Shown: positions 26,759-35,598, numbered from the stretch's first letter. The stretch is DNA of 46,594 nucleotides from an uncultured Bacteroidota bacterium (GCA_937912115.1 CALDOI010000232.1:1-46594), one strand, 5' to 3'. Notes: generated from the sequence alone by a model not told the origin. Program-made: numbers and translations.

Positions 26759-27736
26759 TCACCGTAACTTGATTTTCGTTCCTTTTTCCACCTGAATGCC
26801 TTTGGGGAGGTTATTCATTTTATATAGTCGTTTCAATCTTACACCATATAATTGTGAAATTCTTTGTAATGTTTCGCCATTTTGAACATTATGGTATTTG
26901 TATTTTTTTTCGGCTTTGCGTTTTTTCTTTTCCAGATAAATAACTTCACCTATTTTGAGCATGTGATCTTTTCCAAAGTCATTATAGCTTCTAAACTGCC
27001 ATCCATATATTTCAAACTCATCAGCAAGTCCGTTAAAAGTATCGCCCTTCTCGATTATAATAAATTTTACTCCATTGTTTTTGTAGATTTTCCTTCCTGA
27101 TGACCATGTATCCACATGCTTGAAGTTAGAAGCAGAGATAAAAGTTGATTGAGATTCGATTGTGGCACTGGCTTTTTTTGATTTGCCCTTATAATCTTTA
27201 TCGTATTGATCAAGGTTATATTTCTCAATAATTTTTATGAGTAGTTGTGGATACTTTGGATTTGTAGCATATCCGGCTTTTTTTAATCCCTTGGCCCAGC
27301 TTTTATAATCGGTTGTTTTGTATTCAAACAAGAACGAATATCTACCCCTTTGGGTCAAAAATTCAGAGTGATCGCGATATGAATCTTCAGCTTTTTTATA
27401 TTTACGAAAACATTCATTTTTAGCATCATCGTCCATGTGGTAACTTTTGCCTGTCCAACCTTTGTGACATTTAATCCCAAAGTGATTGTTGGCTTTTCTG
27501 GCAAGATTACTATTTCCACTACCTGATTCTAGTATTCCCTGCGCCAATGTTATGGAAGCTGGAATTTTATACTTCTTCTGCTTTTGAATAGCAATATCCT
27601 TGTATTTTTCAATATACTCGGGAGTTGTGATTTTTTTTTGAGCAAATAAACCAACAACCAACAGCATAATTACTGTTAGTAATATTAATTTAATATTTAG
27701 CTTATTAAGGATGTTAACTAATGATTTTGAAGTCAT
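26759..27736 (-). CDS. LysM-containing glucosaminidase (GH73-type peptidoglycan hydrolase)
   Basis: A 325-aa exported protein. A signal peptide or anchor covers about 14-32 (ends GLFAQ). The N-acetylglucosaminidase domain covers about 36-180, with the catalytic Glu70 in GILESGSG and the family motifs NNHFGIKCHKGW and RYSFLF. Two LysM modules follow, a weaker one at about 225-275 (IIIEKGDTFNGLADEF) and a C-terminal one at 281-325 (HNVQNGETLQRISQLYGV). It cleaves glycan strands in the cell wall. It is divergent from rsmG. Confidence 0.93.
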   Translation of the reverse strand: MTSKSLVNILNKLNIKLILLTVIMLLVVGLFAQKKITTPEYIEKYKDIAIQKQKKYKIPASITLAQGILESGSGNSNLARKANNHFGIKCHKGWTGKSYHMDDDAKNECFRKYKKAEDSYRDHSEFLTQRGRYSFLFEYKTTDYKSWAKGLKKAGYATNPKYPQLLIKIIEKYNLDQYDKDYKGKSKKASATIESQSTFISASNFKHVDTWSSGRKIYKNNGVKFIIIEKGDTFNGLADEFEIYGWQFRSYNDFGKDHMLKIGEVIYLEKKKRKAEKKYKYHNVQNGETLQRISQLYGVRLKRLYKMNNLPKGIQVEKGTKIKLR

Positions 27737-27797
27737 ACAAATGTAGCCGAATAACCATGCTTATCTTATGATCTCAAACGTAATTTTACACAAAACA

Positions 27798-27824
27798 TTG
27801 TTATTAAACTATTAACTATTTTTG
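27798..27824 (+). promoter_or_regulatory. Promoter of rsmG
   Basis: TTG (27798-27800), 16 bases, TATTTTTG (27817-27824), 24 bases before the rsmG ATG. The -7 box is an exact match; the spacing is a little short. Confidence 0.5.
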
Positions 27825-27847
27825 CGTCAAGTTTCAAATAGCTACAC

Positions 27848-28480
27848 ATGAATCATCAATTAATTTTAGAACATTTTCCCAATATTTCCCAAAATCAAAT
27901 TGAGCAATTCACTCAGTTGGGAGATCTTTACAATTTCTGGAATCAGCAAATAAATGTAATCTCCCGTAAGGATATGGATAATTTCTATTTGCACCATGTT
28001 CTTCATTCGTTGTCTATCGCAAAGATACTTGAATTCAAGGCTTTTACAGAAATAATGGATGCCGGTACAGGAGGAGGTTTTCCGGGAATCCCATTGGCAA
28101 TAATGTTTCCAGAAACTAAGTTTTATCTTGTTGACTCAGTTGGGAAAAAGATTAAAGTTGTTAATGAAGTTGTACAAAGTCTTGGTCTTAAAAATGTTGA
28201 AGCTGAGCAATTGAGAATGGAGCAAGTTAACCGAACCTTCGATTTTATTATTAGCCGAGCAGTTACTTCTCTGCCTGATTTTTTAAGATGGACATCCTAT
28301 AAGTTTCATAATAAATCCTTCAATGATATTCCAAACGGCATACTATATATAAAAGGTGGGGATGTTCAAAAGGAGTTAAAGGAAATAAAAAAATTTAAAA
28401 AGAAAGTTTACAATATTCCTGATTTCTTTAAGGATGAATTTTTTGAAACAAAAAATGTAGTTCATATATATAGAAGCTAA
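27848..28480 (+). CDS. rsmG: 16S rRNA (guanine-N7) methyltransferase G
   Basis: A 210-aa SAM-dependent methyltransferase that makes m7G527 (E. coli numbering) in 16S rRNA. The SAM-binding motif is DAGTGGGFPGIPLAI (about 72-86), followed by FYLVDSVGKKIKVV, the acidic ribose-contact loop. The motif FDFIISRAVTSL (about 137-148) matches the family. The length is normal. Promoter immediately upstream; the 248-base region behind it carries short repeats and a small hairpin instead of a gene. Confidence 0.95.
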   Translation: MNHQLILEHFPNISQNQIEQFTQLGDLYNFWNQQINVISRKDMDNFYLHHVLHSLSIAKILEFKAFTEIMDAGTGGGFPGIPLAIMFPETKFYLVDSVGKKIKVVNEVVQSLGLKNVEAEQLRMEQVNRTFDFIISRAVTSLPDFLRWTSYKFHNKSFNDIPNGILYIKGGDVQKELKEIKKFKKKVYNIPDFFKDEFFETKNVVHIYRS

Positions 28481-28493
28481 TTAGACATTGGAA

Positions 28494-28557
28494 ATTGGTC
28501 ATTGGATAATTGGTCATTGACTGCCTGCCGGCAAAGGCAGGGATAATTGGTCATTGA
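28494..28557. repeat. Short direct repeats flanking a REP-like hairpin
   Basis: ATTGGTCATTG occurs three times (28494-28504, 28509-28519, 28546-28556). The longer 17-base unit GGATAATTGGTCATTGA occurs exactly at 28504-28520 and 28541-28557. Between the two long copies is the hairpin CCTGCC-GGCAAA-GGCAGG (28524-28541), which is GC-rich against its surroundings. Further GTCATT units follow to about 28585. The rest of the 28481-28728 gap holds no gene. Confidence 0.75.
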
Positions 28558-28728
28558 TTGTCATTTAAAGTCATTTGTAGTCATTCTTTCAGTCTTCCAA
28601 CCTTACATGCCTCCACCCTTCCAATTCTGTTAATATTTGTTAAAAAACTTTCCAATTAATTTTATTTTATCTCCTAATTCAATTATTTTGCATTTCGTAT
28701 TTACAATCATATAATTTAAAAAATTACT

Positions 28729-29658
28729 ATGGATATTATTGTTGAGAAACTGGTTAAGACCTATGGCATACAAAAAGCTGTAGATAACATTTCATTCAAA
28801 GTAAAAACAGGAGAAGTGCTTGGTTTTCTTGGTCCGAATGGAGCCGGAAAAACAACCACCATGAAAGCAATCTCTACTTTTCTGATACCTGATAGCGGAA
28901 ATATTTTAGTGGGTAACTATTCTGTAAATAAGGATGCAGAGTACGTTAAACAAAATATTGGATACCTCCCCGAAAATAATCCACTTTATGAAGATATGCC
29001 TGTGATCGACTATCTTAAATTTGTGGGAGAGTTGCAGGGGATTTCGAAAGAAAAAATCTATGATAGTTTATTAACGGTAATAGATACTTGTGGGCTTGAA
29101 GCCGAAAAACACAAGAAAATAAACGAACTATCGAAAGGATATAAGCAACGTGTAGGATTAGCTCAAGCCCTAATTCACAACCCTGAAGTACTAATCCTAG
29201 ATGAGCCAACCACCGGTCTTGATCCCAATCAAATTGTTGAAATCAGAGATCTTATAAGAAAAATTGGTCGGGAGAAAACAGTAATTCTAAGTTCTCATAT
29301 TCTAGCTGAGGTTGAAGCTACATGCGACAGAATACTTATTATTAACAATGGAAAAATTGTTGCTGACGGTACAACTGTTGATTTACGTAAACAAGCACAG
29401 GGAAACGATATTATTAAGGTAAAAATCGAAGGAGGGGATGTTAATGATGTTTACAACGAGCTACAGAAAATAGAAGGAGCTGCAGTTGTTGATATTATTG
29501 ATGCTGATAATTCACGGTTTCAGATTGACAGCAATCAGGGAACAGCTATTGCAGCCTCGGTTTTTCAACTTTGTGTAAAAAATAACTGGATATTAACAGA
29601 GCTTATACCGGTTGAAACAAAGCTTGAAGATATTTTTAAAGAACTAACAACGGAATAA
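28729..29658 (+). CDS. gldA: Gliding-type ABC transporter ATPase GldA
   Basis: A 309-aa ABC ATPase. Walker A is GPNGAGKTT (35-43), the signature is LSKGYKQR (134-141), Walker B is VLILDEP (154-160) and the H-loop is SSHIL. A C-terminal extension of about 80 residues is typical of GldA/CcmA-type subunits. It is followed by the permease GldF (27-base gap) and GldG (29-base gap), the order known for gld loci. In Flavobacterium these proteins are needed for gliding and are linked to the type IX secretion apparatus in many Bacteroidota; motility itself cannot be concluded from this locus alone. Confidence 0.92.
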   Translation: MDIIVEKLVKTYGIQKAVDNISFKVKTGEVLGFLGPNGAGKTTTMKAISTFLIPDSGNILVGNYSVNKDAEYVKQNIGYLPENNPLYEDMPVIDYLKFVGELQGISKEKIYDSLLTVIDTCGLEAEKHKKINELSKGYKQRVGLAQALIHNPEVLILDEPTTGLDPNQIVEIRDLIRKIGREKTVILSSHILAEVEATCDRILIINNGKIVADGTTVDLRKQAQGNDIIKVKIEGGDVNDVYNELQKIEGAAVVDIIDADNSRFQIDSNQGTAIAASVFQLCVKNNWILTELIPVETKLEDIFKELTTE

Positions 29659-29685
29659 TTATTCATCGGAATAAAATAAAAAATA

Positions 29686-30408
29686 ATGAATAAAATTTGG
29701 ATTATTACAAAAAGAGAATTGCAATCATATTTTGATTCGCTAATGGCATATATTCTGTTGATCCTTTTTCTGGGATTCAGTGGATTCTTTACCTGGTTAT
29801 ACGGGAGTGATATTTTCTTTATTAAACAGGCAACTTTGATGCCGTTTTTTAACATAGCATATTGGACACTCTTTTTCTTCATACCAGCACTCACAATGCG
29901 TTTGTTATCTGAAGAAAATAGGATGGGAACAATTGAGTTATTACTTACAAAGCCGGTTTCAAACTGGCAGGTTATTGTGGCAAAATATTTAGCATCCTTG
30001 CTATTAATTTTCGCGGCTTTCGTTCTAACTATTCCATATATAATAAGTGTTTCATCAATGGGAAATCTCGATTTGGGGCAAGTGTTCTCGGGCTATCTGG
30101 CATTAATATTATTTAGTAGTATGATGATAGGAATTGGCTTGTTTACAAGTAGTATTGGGAGTAATCAAATTGTAAGTTATTTGCTTGCATTGTTTATTGG
30201 AATATTTTTCCAGGTTATTTTTCAAATGCTTGGACAAAGTATGGTAGGAATAGGTGGCCACATACTCGACTACCTGAGTACAGTTTCACATTTTGAATCG
30301 ATGACAAGAGGAGTTATTGATTCGCGTGATGTAATATTTTTTGCCGGGATTACTTTTTTATCACTTGTGTTTTCGGAGATAATGTTAATCAGAAAGCGCT
30401 TTGCATAA
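29686..30408 (+). CDS. gldF: Gliding-type ABC-2 permease GldF
   Basis: A 240-aa integral membrane protein with six predicted helices and the usual ABC-2 permease start, IWIITKRELQSYFDS. The loop motif MRLLSEENRMGTIELLLTKP (about 71-90) is characteristic of this permease class. It is the membrane partner of GldA in the same operon and sits in the inner membrane. Length fits the family. Confidence 0.92.
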   Translation: MNKIWIITKRELQSYFDSLMAYILLILFLGFSGFFTWLYGSDIFFIKQATLMPFFNIAYWTLFFFIPALTMRLLSEENRMGTIELLLTKPVSNWQVIVAKYLASLLLIFAAFVLTIPYIISVSSMGNLDLGQVFSGYLALILFSSMMIGIGLFTSSIGSNQIVSYLLALFIGIFFQVIFQMLGQSMVGIGGHILDYLSTVSHFESMTRGVIDSRDVIFFAGITFLSLVFSEIMLIRKRFA

Positions 30409-30437
30409 TAGATTAAATAACAATTAATTTCAAAAAG

Positions 30438-31940
30438 ATGAACAAGAAATCATATATAAAAAGCGCACTATTGGTAATAGGTGTCTTTATAGTAATTGCC
30501 ATGATATCTGAGAAATATTACTTCCGTATCGACCTAACTGAAGGTGGACAATATTCAATGAGCGCTGCTACAAAAAATATATTGAAGAATCTTAATAAAC
30601 CCGTTGTTGTAACTGCATATTTTACTGAAGATCTTCCTCCTGATCTTGACAAAGTAAAACGTAGTTTTAGGGAGCTTCTGGTTGAGTACGGGAATTTAAG
30701 CGATGGGAATATCGTTTTTAAATTTGTAAACCCAAATGGTGATAGCGAGATTGAATCTGAAGCTATATCATCAGGAATTCAGCCGGTGTTGTTTAAGGCC
30801 CGTGATAAAGATGAGGTTAAACAGCAAAAGATATTCATGGGTGCAAAAATTTCGATGGACGACAAAAAGGAAATAATTCCTTTCCTTAATCCCCAAGGCA
30901 GCATCGAATATGACTTAACTACTGCAATTAAAAAACTTAGCGTTAATAGGAAGCCAACCATTGGTTTTGTACAAGGACAGGGTGAACCAACATTGGCTGC
31001 CTATCAGCAAGTGAAAGCTGATTTAGAAGTGCTTTATAATGTTAAAGAGGTGTACTTGTCAGATACTGTTAGAAACATTAATGATTACCAAACTCTTGTT
31101 ATTGCCGGACCAACTACTGAATTCAGTGCCGAAGCTTTACAAGTTCTTGAATCTTTCGTTAGTACAGGTGGAAATCTGTTTGTTGCTATGAATAGAGTGA
31201 TTGGCAATACTCAGACCTTACAAGGCGAAGAAAATCAAACAGGACTGGAATTGTGGCTGGCGAACAAAGGGTTACAGGTTGATCCCAAGTTTGTTGTTGA
31301 TGCCAATTGTGGATCGGTAAACGTAACTCAGCCAACAGGCCGGTTCAATATGACAACACAGGTTAGATTCCCCTTTTTGCCTGCCATTACAAACTTCGCC
31401 GATTTCCCCATAACCAAAGGACTGGAGCAAATAATGATTGGTTTTCCAAGCCCCATTAGTTTTTCAGGTGATTCAACTTCAATATTTACACCACTTGCAC
31501 TTACTTCAAAAAACTCAGGATTGCTTTCACTACCTGTTGTACTGGATGTACAAAAAAATTGGACCGCTATTGATTTTCAGTCAGGAGAACAAATTATTGC
31601 CGCGTTGCTGGAAACAAATAATTCAAAGATAGTACTAGTAAGCGTTGGTGATTTTGCAGTAAATGGCACTGGTCAACGTCCTCGCCAACTACAACCTGAT
31701 AATGTTAGTTTGATGGTTAATTCCATCGAATGGCTTTCGGATGAAACCGGGTTAATTGATCTTAGAACAAAGGGTATTACATCACGGCCAATTGATCAAT
31801 TAAGTGATTCTAAAAAAATATTTATTAAATGGCTTAACTTTCTTCTTCCCATGCTTCTTGTAGTATTATATGGGGTTATCAGAATGCAAATGCGTAGAAA
31901 TCAAAGAATGAGAAGAATGCAGGAAGGTTATGTTAAATAA
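30438..31940 (+). CDS. gldG: Gliding-type ABC auxiliary protein GldG
   Basis: A 500-aa protein with membrane segments at both ends (about 9-23 and 463-483) and a large periplasmic part between. The conserved opening is YYFRIDLTEGGQYSMSAATK (27-46). The ABC-transporter auxiliary domain (IFT52-like) covers about 175-430, with GFVQGQGEP at 182-190. A short basic cytosolic tail follows. It completes the gldAFG operon, downstream of GldF by 29 bases. Confidence 0.92.
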   Translation: MNKKSYIKSALLVIGVFIVIAMISEKYYFRIDLTEGGQYSMSAATKNILKNLNKPVVVTAYFTEDLPPDLDKVKRSFRELLVEYGNLSDGNIVFKFVNPNGDSEIESEAISSGIQPVLFKARDKDEVKQQKIFMGAKISMDDKKEIIPFLNPQGSIEYDLTTAIKKLSVNRKPTIGFVQGQGEPTLAAYQQVKADLEVLYNVKEVYLSDTVRNINDYQTLVIAGPTTEFSAEALQVLESFVSTGGNLFVAMNRVIGNTQTLQGEENQTGLELWLANKGLQVDPKFVVDANCGSVNVTQPTGRFNMTTQVRFPFLPAITNFADFPITKGLEQIMIGFPSPISFSGDSTSIFTPLALTSKNSGLLSLPVVLDVQKNWTAIDFQSGEQIIAALLETNNSKIVLVSVGDFAVNGTGQRPRQLQPDNVSLMVNSIEWLSDETGLIDLRTKGITSRPIDQLSDSKKIFIKWLNFLLPMLLVVLYGVIRMQMRRNQRMRRMQEGYVK

Positions 31941-31980
31941 TTTAGTTTGCATATTAGCTGTCTTCAAGAATAATTTATAT

Positions 31981-31988
31981 TAAATTCG
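31981..31988 (+). promoter_or_regulatory. Variant -7 element of the MFS-pepD unit
   Basis: TAAATTCG differs from TAnnTTTG at one position and lies 24 bases before the ATG at 32012. The same octamer at the same distance precedes the DUF4834 gene. No -33 TTTG is visible. Confidence 0.35.
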
Positions 31989-32011
31989 CCCCTTCATTAA
32001 AAATTTTAATT

Positions 32012-33397
32012 ATGACAGCAGAAGTAATAAGAAAATCATTAAGGGATTCGAAAGGCGCAAGGTGGGGAGCTTTGGCAGTTGTTTCTTTTACTATGATGAC
32101 GGGATATTATATAAACTATGTAATATCACCACTTAAGCCATTGCTTGAGGAGTTTATGAACTGGAATAGTTCTGACTTCGGCACATGGAATAGTGCTTAT
32201 GGCTGGTTTAATGTTTTCTTTCTGATGCTGATTCTAGGAGGTATTATCCTTGATAAAATGGGTGTTAGGTTTACAGGCATTGGAGCTAGTTTAACAATGA
32301 TTGTGGGTACAGTATTACAATATATTGCCATTGCCGAAATCTTCCCAATGGATGGGCATATTTTTGGACTAAAAGCACAAATTGCTATCGGGGCAACCGG
32401 ATTTGCAATATTTGGTGTTGGCGTTGAGATTGCTGGTATAACGGTTTCGAAAATTATAGTTAAATGGTTTAAAGGAAAAGAACTAGCTCTTGCAATGGGA
32501 CTTGAAATGGCAACTGCCAGAATGGGTACTGCATTGGCATTGGCGCTACCTTATCCAATTGCAACTTTATGGTTTGGAACTCCTCAGTTTCCACATATTT
32601 CAGCACCGTTGATGTTAGGTCTTGGGTTGCTTGTTGCCGGTTTTGTGGCATTCATCTGGTACACATATATGGATAGAAAGCTTGAAATTTCAGAGGGTAT
32701 TGGCGATGAAATATCAGAGGAAGATGAATTTAAATTAAATGATATCCTTTTTATAATTAAAAATAAAGGATTCTGGTTAATTGCATTATTATGCGTTCTT
32801 TTCTATTCAGGAATATTCCCTTTCCTATATTATGCTACTGATTTAATGATAAATAAGTATGATGTTAATCCGGATTTTGCCGGCACTATTCCCGGACTGC
32901 TTCCTTTTGGTACAATTATCCTAACTCCATTCTTTGGTAATTTTTATGATAGAAAAGGAAAAGGAGCTACAATTATGATAATTGGCTCAATTATGCTGTT
33001 GGCAGCACACATAATTTTTGCAATACCATTTATTGATAATTATATTGTTGCAATTGCATTAATTCTATTCTTAGGTGTTACCTTTTCATTGGTTCCATCT
33101 GCAATGTGGCCATCAGTTCCAAAGATTATTCCTGAAAAACAACTTGGTACGGCTTATGCCTTAATTTTCTGGGTTCAAAACTGGGGATTAATGGGCGTGC
33201 CGTTATTAATAGGTATTGTTCTTGATAATTATTGCAGGGTATTAGATTCCACAGGTGAATTTAGTCATTATGATTACACAATCCCCATGATGATTTTTGC
33301 ATCTACAGGATTTTTGGCAATTATTGTTGCATTTATGCTAAAAGCAGAAGATAAGAAAAAAGGATATGGACTTGAGCTTCCCAATATCCAGAAATAA
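32012..33397 (+). CDS. MFS transporter next to pepD
   Basis: A 461-aa inner-membrane carrier with about 12 helices. MFS motifs appear as GGIILDKMGVRFTG after helix 2 and FFGNFYDRKGKGA after helix 8. The general look is that of organic-anion or nitrate-type MFS proteins, but no specific substrate signature was recognised. It lies 20 bases upstream of pepD in the same direction, which suggests uptake of a peptide or amino-acid derivative; that link is inference from context. Confidence 0.83.
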   Translation: MTAEVIRKSLRDSKGARWGALAVVSFTMMTGYYINYVISPLKPLLEEFMNWNSSDFGTWNSAYGWFNVFFLMLILGGIILDKMGVRFTGIGASLTMIVGTVLQYIAIAEIFPMDGHIFGLKAQIAIGATGFAIFGVGVEIAGITVSKIIVKWFKGKELALAMGLEMATARMGTALALALPYPIATLWFGTPQFPHISAPLMLGLGLLVAGFVAFIWYTYMDRKLEISEGIGDEISEEDEFKLNDILFIIKNKGFWLIALLCVLFYSGIFPFLYYATDLMINKYDVNPDFAGTIPGLLPFGTIILTPFFGNFYDRKGKGATIMIIGSIMLLAAHIIFAIPFIDNYIVAIALILFLGVTFSLVPSAMWPSVPKIIPEKQLGTAYALIFWVQNWGLMGVPLLIGIVLDNYCRVLDSTGEFSHYDYTIPMMIFASTGFLAIIVAFMLKAEDKKKGYGLELPNIQK

Positions 33398-33417
33398 ATT
33401 TTTTAAAAAGAAATATA

Positions 33418-34878
33418 ATGAGTAAAGATATATTAACACTTAAGCCAGAAGCAGTTTGGAAAAGCTTCTACGAACTAACACAAATTCCACGCCCTTCAAA
33501 AAAGGAAGAAAGAGTAATAGCATACCTAAAAAAGTTTGGTGAAGATCTAGGTCTTGAAACTATAGTTGATGAAGTAGGAAATGTGATAATAAAAAAACCA
33601 GCCACCGAAGGCATGGAAGATCGTAAAGGAATTATCCTTCAGGGTCATATTGATATGGTTCCGCAAAAAAATTCTGATACTAATCATGATTTTGAAAAAG
33701 ATCCTATTGATGCATATATTGATGGTGATTGGGTAACAGCAAAAGGTACAACACTAGGTGCAGATAATGGAATGGGTGTTGCCGCTACTATGGCTGTGCT
33801 GGAAGCAACAGATTTGGTTCATGGGCCGATTGAGGCACTTATGACGATGGATGAAGAAACCGGCATGACCGGAGCTGAAAATCTTAAAGCCGGAATACTT
33901 GATGGTGATATACTGATGAATCTCGATTCGGAGGACGAAGGTGAATTATATATTGGTTGTGCAGGGGGTATTGATACTACAGGTGAGTTTACTTATACTC
34001 CTGAGGATGTGCCAGAAGGAATGGTAGCATATAAGCTTACTGTGAAAGGTTTAAGAGGTGGTCATTCGGGTCTTGATATCAACCTTGGAAGAGGTAATGC
34101 CAATAAGATTATGAATATCTTACTTCTTAAAGCAGGTGAAAAATATGGTTTACGCCTTGCGGAGATAGACGGAGGAAGTTTGCGAAATGCTATACCTAGA
34201 GAATCGTTTGCGGTAGCAGTTGTTCCTGAATCGAGCAAAGAAGATTTTGAATTGTTTGTTGAAGAATTTGAAGCTATTGTACAGGACGAATTTAAAGATT
34301 CAGATGGTGGAGTGGTAGTAATTGCTGAAGAAACTGAAATGCCAGCGAAACTTATTGACGAAAAAACTCAGAATAATCTTTATGCTGCTGTTGCAGGATG
34401 CCCAAATGGTGTAATTAAGATGAGCGAAAGTGTTAAAGGAATTACCGAAACATCAACAAATCTTGCAATTGTTAAATCAGCTGACGGTAAAATTGAATTA
34501 GCTTCGTTACAACGGAGTTTAATTGATGATGATAAAGACAACCTGGGTGCAGAAATTAGAAAAGTATTTGAAGCAGCAGGTGCCAAAGCAGAAAGCTCCG
34601 GATCATATCCGGGATGGAAACCAAATCCGGACTCTCCAATATTAAAAGAGATGAAGGAAGTTTATAACAATAAGTTTGGTAAAGTTCCCGAAGTTAAGGT
34701 AATCCATGCAGGACTTGAGTGTGGAATTCTTGGTGCTACATATCCTCATTGGGATATGATTTCATTCGGGCCAACAATTCGTAATCCTCACTCACCCGAC
34801 GAAATGGTGAAAATTGATACAGTACAACTGTTTTGGGATTTCTTAGTTGAGACACTAAAGCATGCCCCTAAAAAATAG
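33418..34878 (+). CDS. pepD: Aminoacyl-histidine dipeptidase (peptidase family M20C)
   Basis: A 486-aa cytosolic di-zinc peptidase that cleaves Xaa-His and other dipeptides. Metal ligands and catalytic residues are in place: His77 and Asp79 in LQGHIDMVP, the bridging Asp116 in TLGADNGMG, the general base Glu146 and ligand Glu147 in MDEETGM, Asp170 in NLDSEDEG, and His458 in IRNPHSPDE. Length fits PepD. An imperfect inverted repeat follows 11 bases after the stop. Confidence 0.95.
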   Translation: MSKDILTLKPEAVWKSFYELTQIPRPSKKEERVIAYLKKFGEDLGLETIVDEVGNVIIKKPATEGMEDRKGIILQGHIDMVPQKNSDTNHDFEKDPIDAYIDGDWVTAKGTTLGADNGMGVAATMAVLEATDLVHGPIEALMTMDEETGMTGAENLKAGILDGDILMNLDSEDEGELYIGCAGGIDTTGEFTYTPEDVPEGMVAYKLTVKGLRGGHSGLDINLGRGNANKIMNILLLKAGEKYGLRLAEIDGGSLRNAIPRESFAVAVVPESSKEDFELFVEEFEAIVQDEFKDSDGGVVVIAEETEMPAKLIDEKTQNNLYAAVAGCPNGVIKMSESVKGITETSTNLAIVKSADGKIELASLQRSLIDDDKDNLGAEIRKVFEAAGAKAESSGSYPGWKPNPDSPILKEMKEVYNNKFGKVPEVKVIHAGLECGILGATYPHWDMISFGPTIRNPHSPDEMVKIDTVQLFWDFLVETLKHAPKK

Positions 34879-34889
34879 ATAAGTGTCGA

Positions 34890-34929
34890 CCACAGATTCA
34901 TGGACGTTTAGTTATCTGTGAACCTGTGG
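34890..34929. repeat. Imperfect inverted repeat between pepD and rpmH
   Basis: The arms 34890-34900 (CCACAGATTCA) and 34919-34929 pair at 10 of 11 positions around an 18-nt loop. No T tract follows, so it is a poor terminator. CACAGATTCA-type words are common between genes in this phylum and it may be a dispersed repeat. Confidence 0.5.
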
Positions 34930-34961
34930 CTAATAATTTGTTAAAATAATTTGCAAAAAAG

Positions 34962-34991
34962 TTTGAGGTATTAAATAAATTTCTACTTTTG
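34962..34991 (+). promoter_or_regulatory. Promoter of rpmH
   Basis: TTTG (34962-34965), 18 bases, TACTTTTG (34984-34991), 26 bases before the rpmH ATG. Both boxes match the Bacteroidetes consensus; spacing is one short of 19. Confidence 0.75.
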
Positions 34992-35017
34992 CACTCCCTA
35001 AAGAAAAATATAAGGCG

Positions 35018-35170
35018 ATGACAAAAAGAACATTTCAACCATCGGTAAGAAAGAGAAAAAATAAGCACGGATTCCGTGAAAGAATGGCAACCGTTAATGG
35101 TCGTAAAGTGCTTAAAAGAAGAAGGTCAAAAGGACGTAAGAGACTTACTGTAAGTGACGAAATGCGCTAA
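35018..35170 (+). CDS. rpmH: 50S ribosomal protein L34
   Basis: A 50-residue, very basic protein: [20 protein letters not shown], then the conserved [20 protein letters not shown] block, ending TVSDEMR. This is L34 along its whole length, with the short C-terminal addition usual in Bacteroidetes. It has its own promoter and hairpin terminator and is therefore probably a single-gene unit. It is not beside dnaA/rnpA here. Confidence 0.98.
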   Translation: MTKRTFQPSVRKRKNKHGFRERMATVNGRKVLKRRRSKGRKRLTVSDEMR

Positions 35171-35202
35171 TTAAATTAGTGCAGCTTAAAATTATATAAT
35201 TC

Positions 35203-35231
35203 GGGAGGTATGCTGGCATGCCTCCCTTTTT
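35203..35231 (+). terminator. Intrinsic terminator of rpmH
   Basis: A 9-bp stem (35203-35211 with 35218-35226, GGGAGG/CCTCCC core, one G-T pair) with a 6-nt loop is followed directly by five T. It lies 32 bases past the rpmH stop. Confidence 0.93.
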
Positions 35232-35303
35232 AGTTTATTTACAACTAACTTTACTAAAGATTCAAACTATGTAAAAGATTAGCTATAATAAATAAAAAAA
35301 TAA

Positions 35304-35311
35304 TAAATTCG
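35304..35311 (+). promoter_or_regulatory. Variant -7 element of the DUF4834 gene
   Basis: TAAATTCG, one mismatch to TAnnTTTG, 24 bases before the ATG at 35335. It is the same word and the same distance as upstream of the MFS gene at 32012. Confidence 0.35.
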
Positions 35312-35334
35312 CAAATCATTAAAAAAGCAATCTG

Positions 35335-35598
35335 ATGGAAGCTTTACTCAGATTTATATTTATAGTTGTTTTAATATATTATGGATTTAAGCTATTTATA
35401 AGATACGCTATGCCCTGGTTTCTTGCCAGATTTATGAAAAAACAACAGGATAAGTTCAATAATATGAACGGGTTTCCAAATGCTAACAATAACCAAACCA
35501 AAGATGGGGAAGTACATATTAAAACAAAGCAATCATCAAAAACTAAAGATGATACAGATTTTGGAGAATATGTAGATTTTGAAGACATAAAGGAATAA
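35335..35598 (+). CDS. DUF4834-family small membrane protein
   Basis: An 87-aa protein with an N-terminal membrane segment (about 5-20, LRFIFIVVLIYYGFKLF) and an amphipathic second stretch (MPWFLARFMKK), then a hydrophilic, Lys/Asn/Asp-rich tail. The tail ends GEYVDFEDIKE, the usual ending of DUF4834 proteins, which are confined to Bacteroidota. Function is unknown. It lies 39 bases upstream of the YfhO-family gene, a frequent neighbour as far as I recall, so the two may be co-expressed. Confidence 0.8.
   Translation: MEALLRFIFIVVLIYYGFKLFIRYAMPWFLARFMKKQQDKFNNMNGFPNANNNQTKDGEVHIKTKQSSKTKDDTDFGEYVDFEDIKE

Noticed and set aside
27738..27745. TACATTTG box just before the glucosaminidase start
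   Set aside because: It matches TAnnTTTG, but lies one base before the ATG, so transcription would begin inside the coding region. The next Met (residue 24) would destroy the signal peptide. Probably chance in AT-rich DNA.
28494..28585. Possible CRISPR-like repeat array behind rsmG
   Set aside because: Units are 11-17 bases, unevenly spaced, with no constant spacer length and no cas genes nearby.
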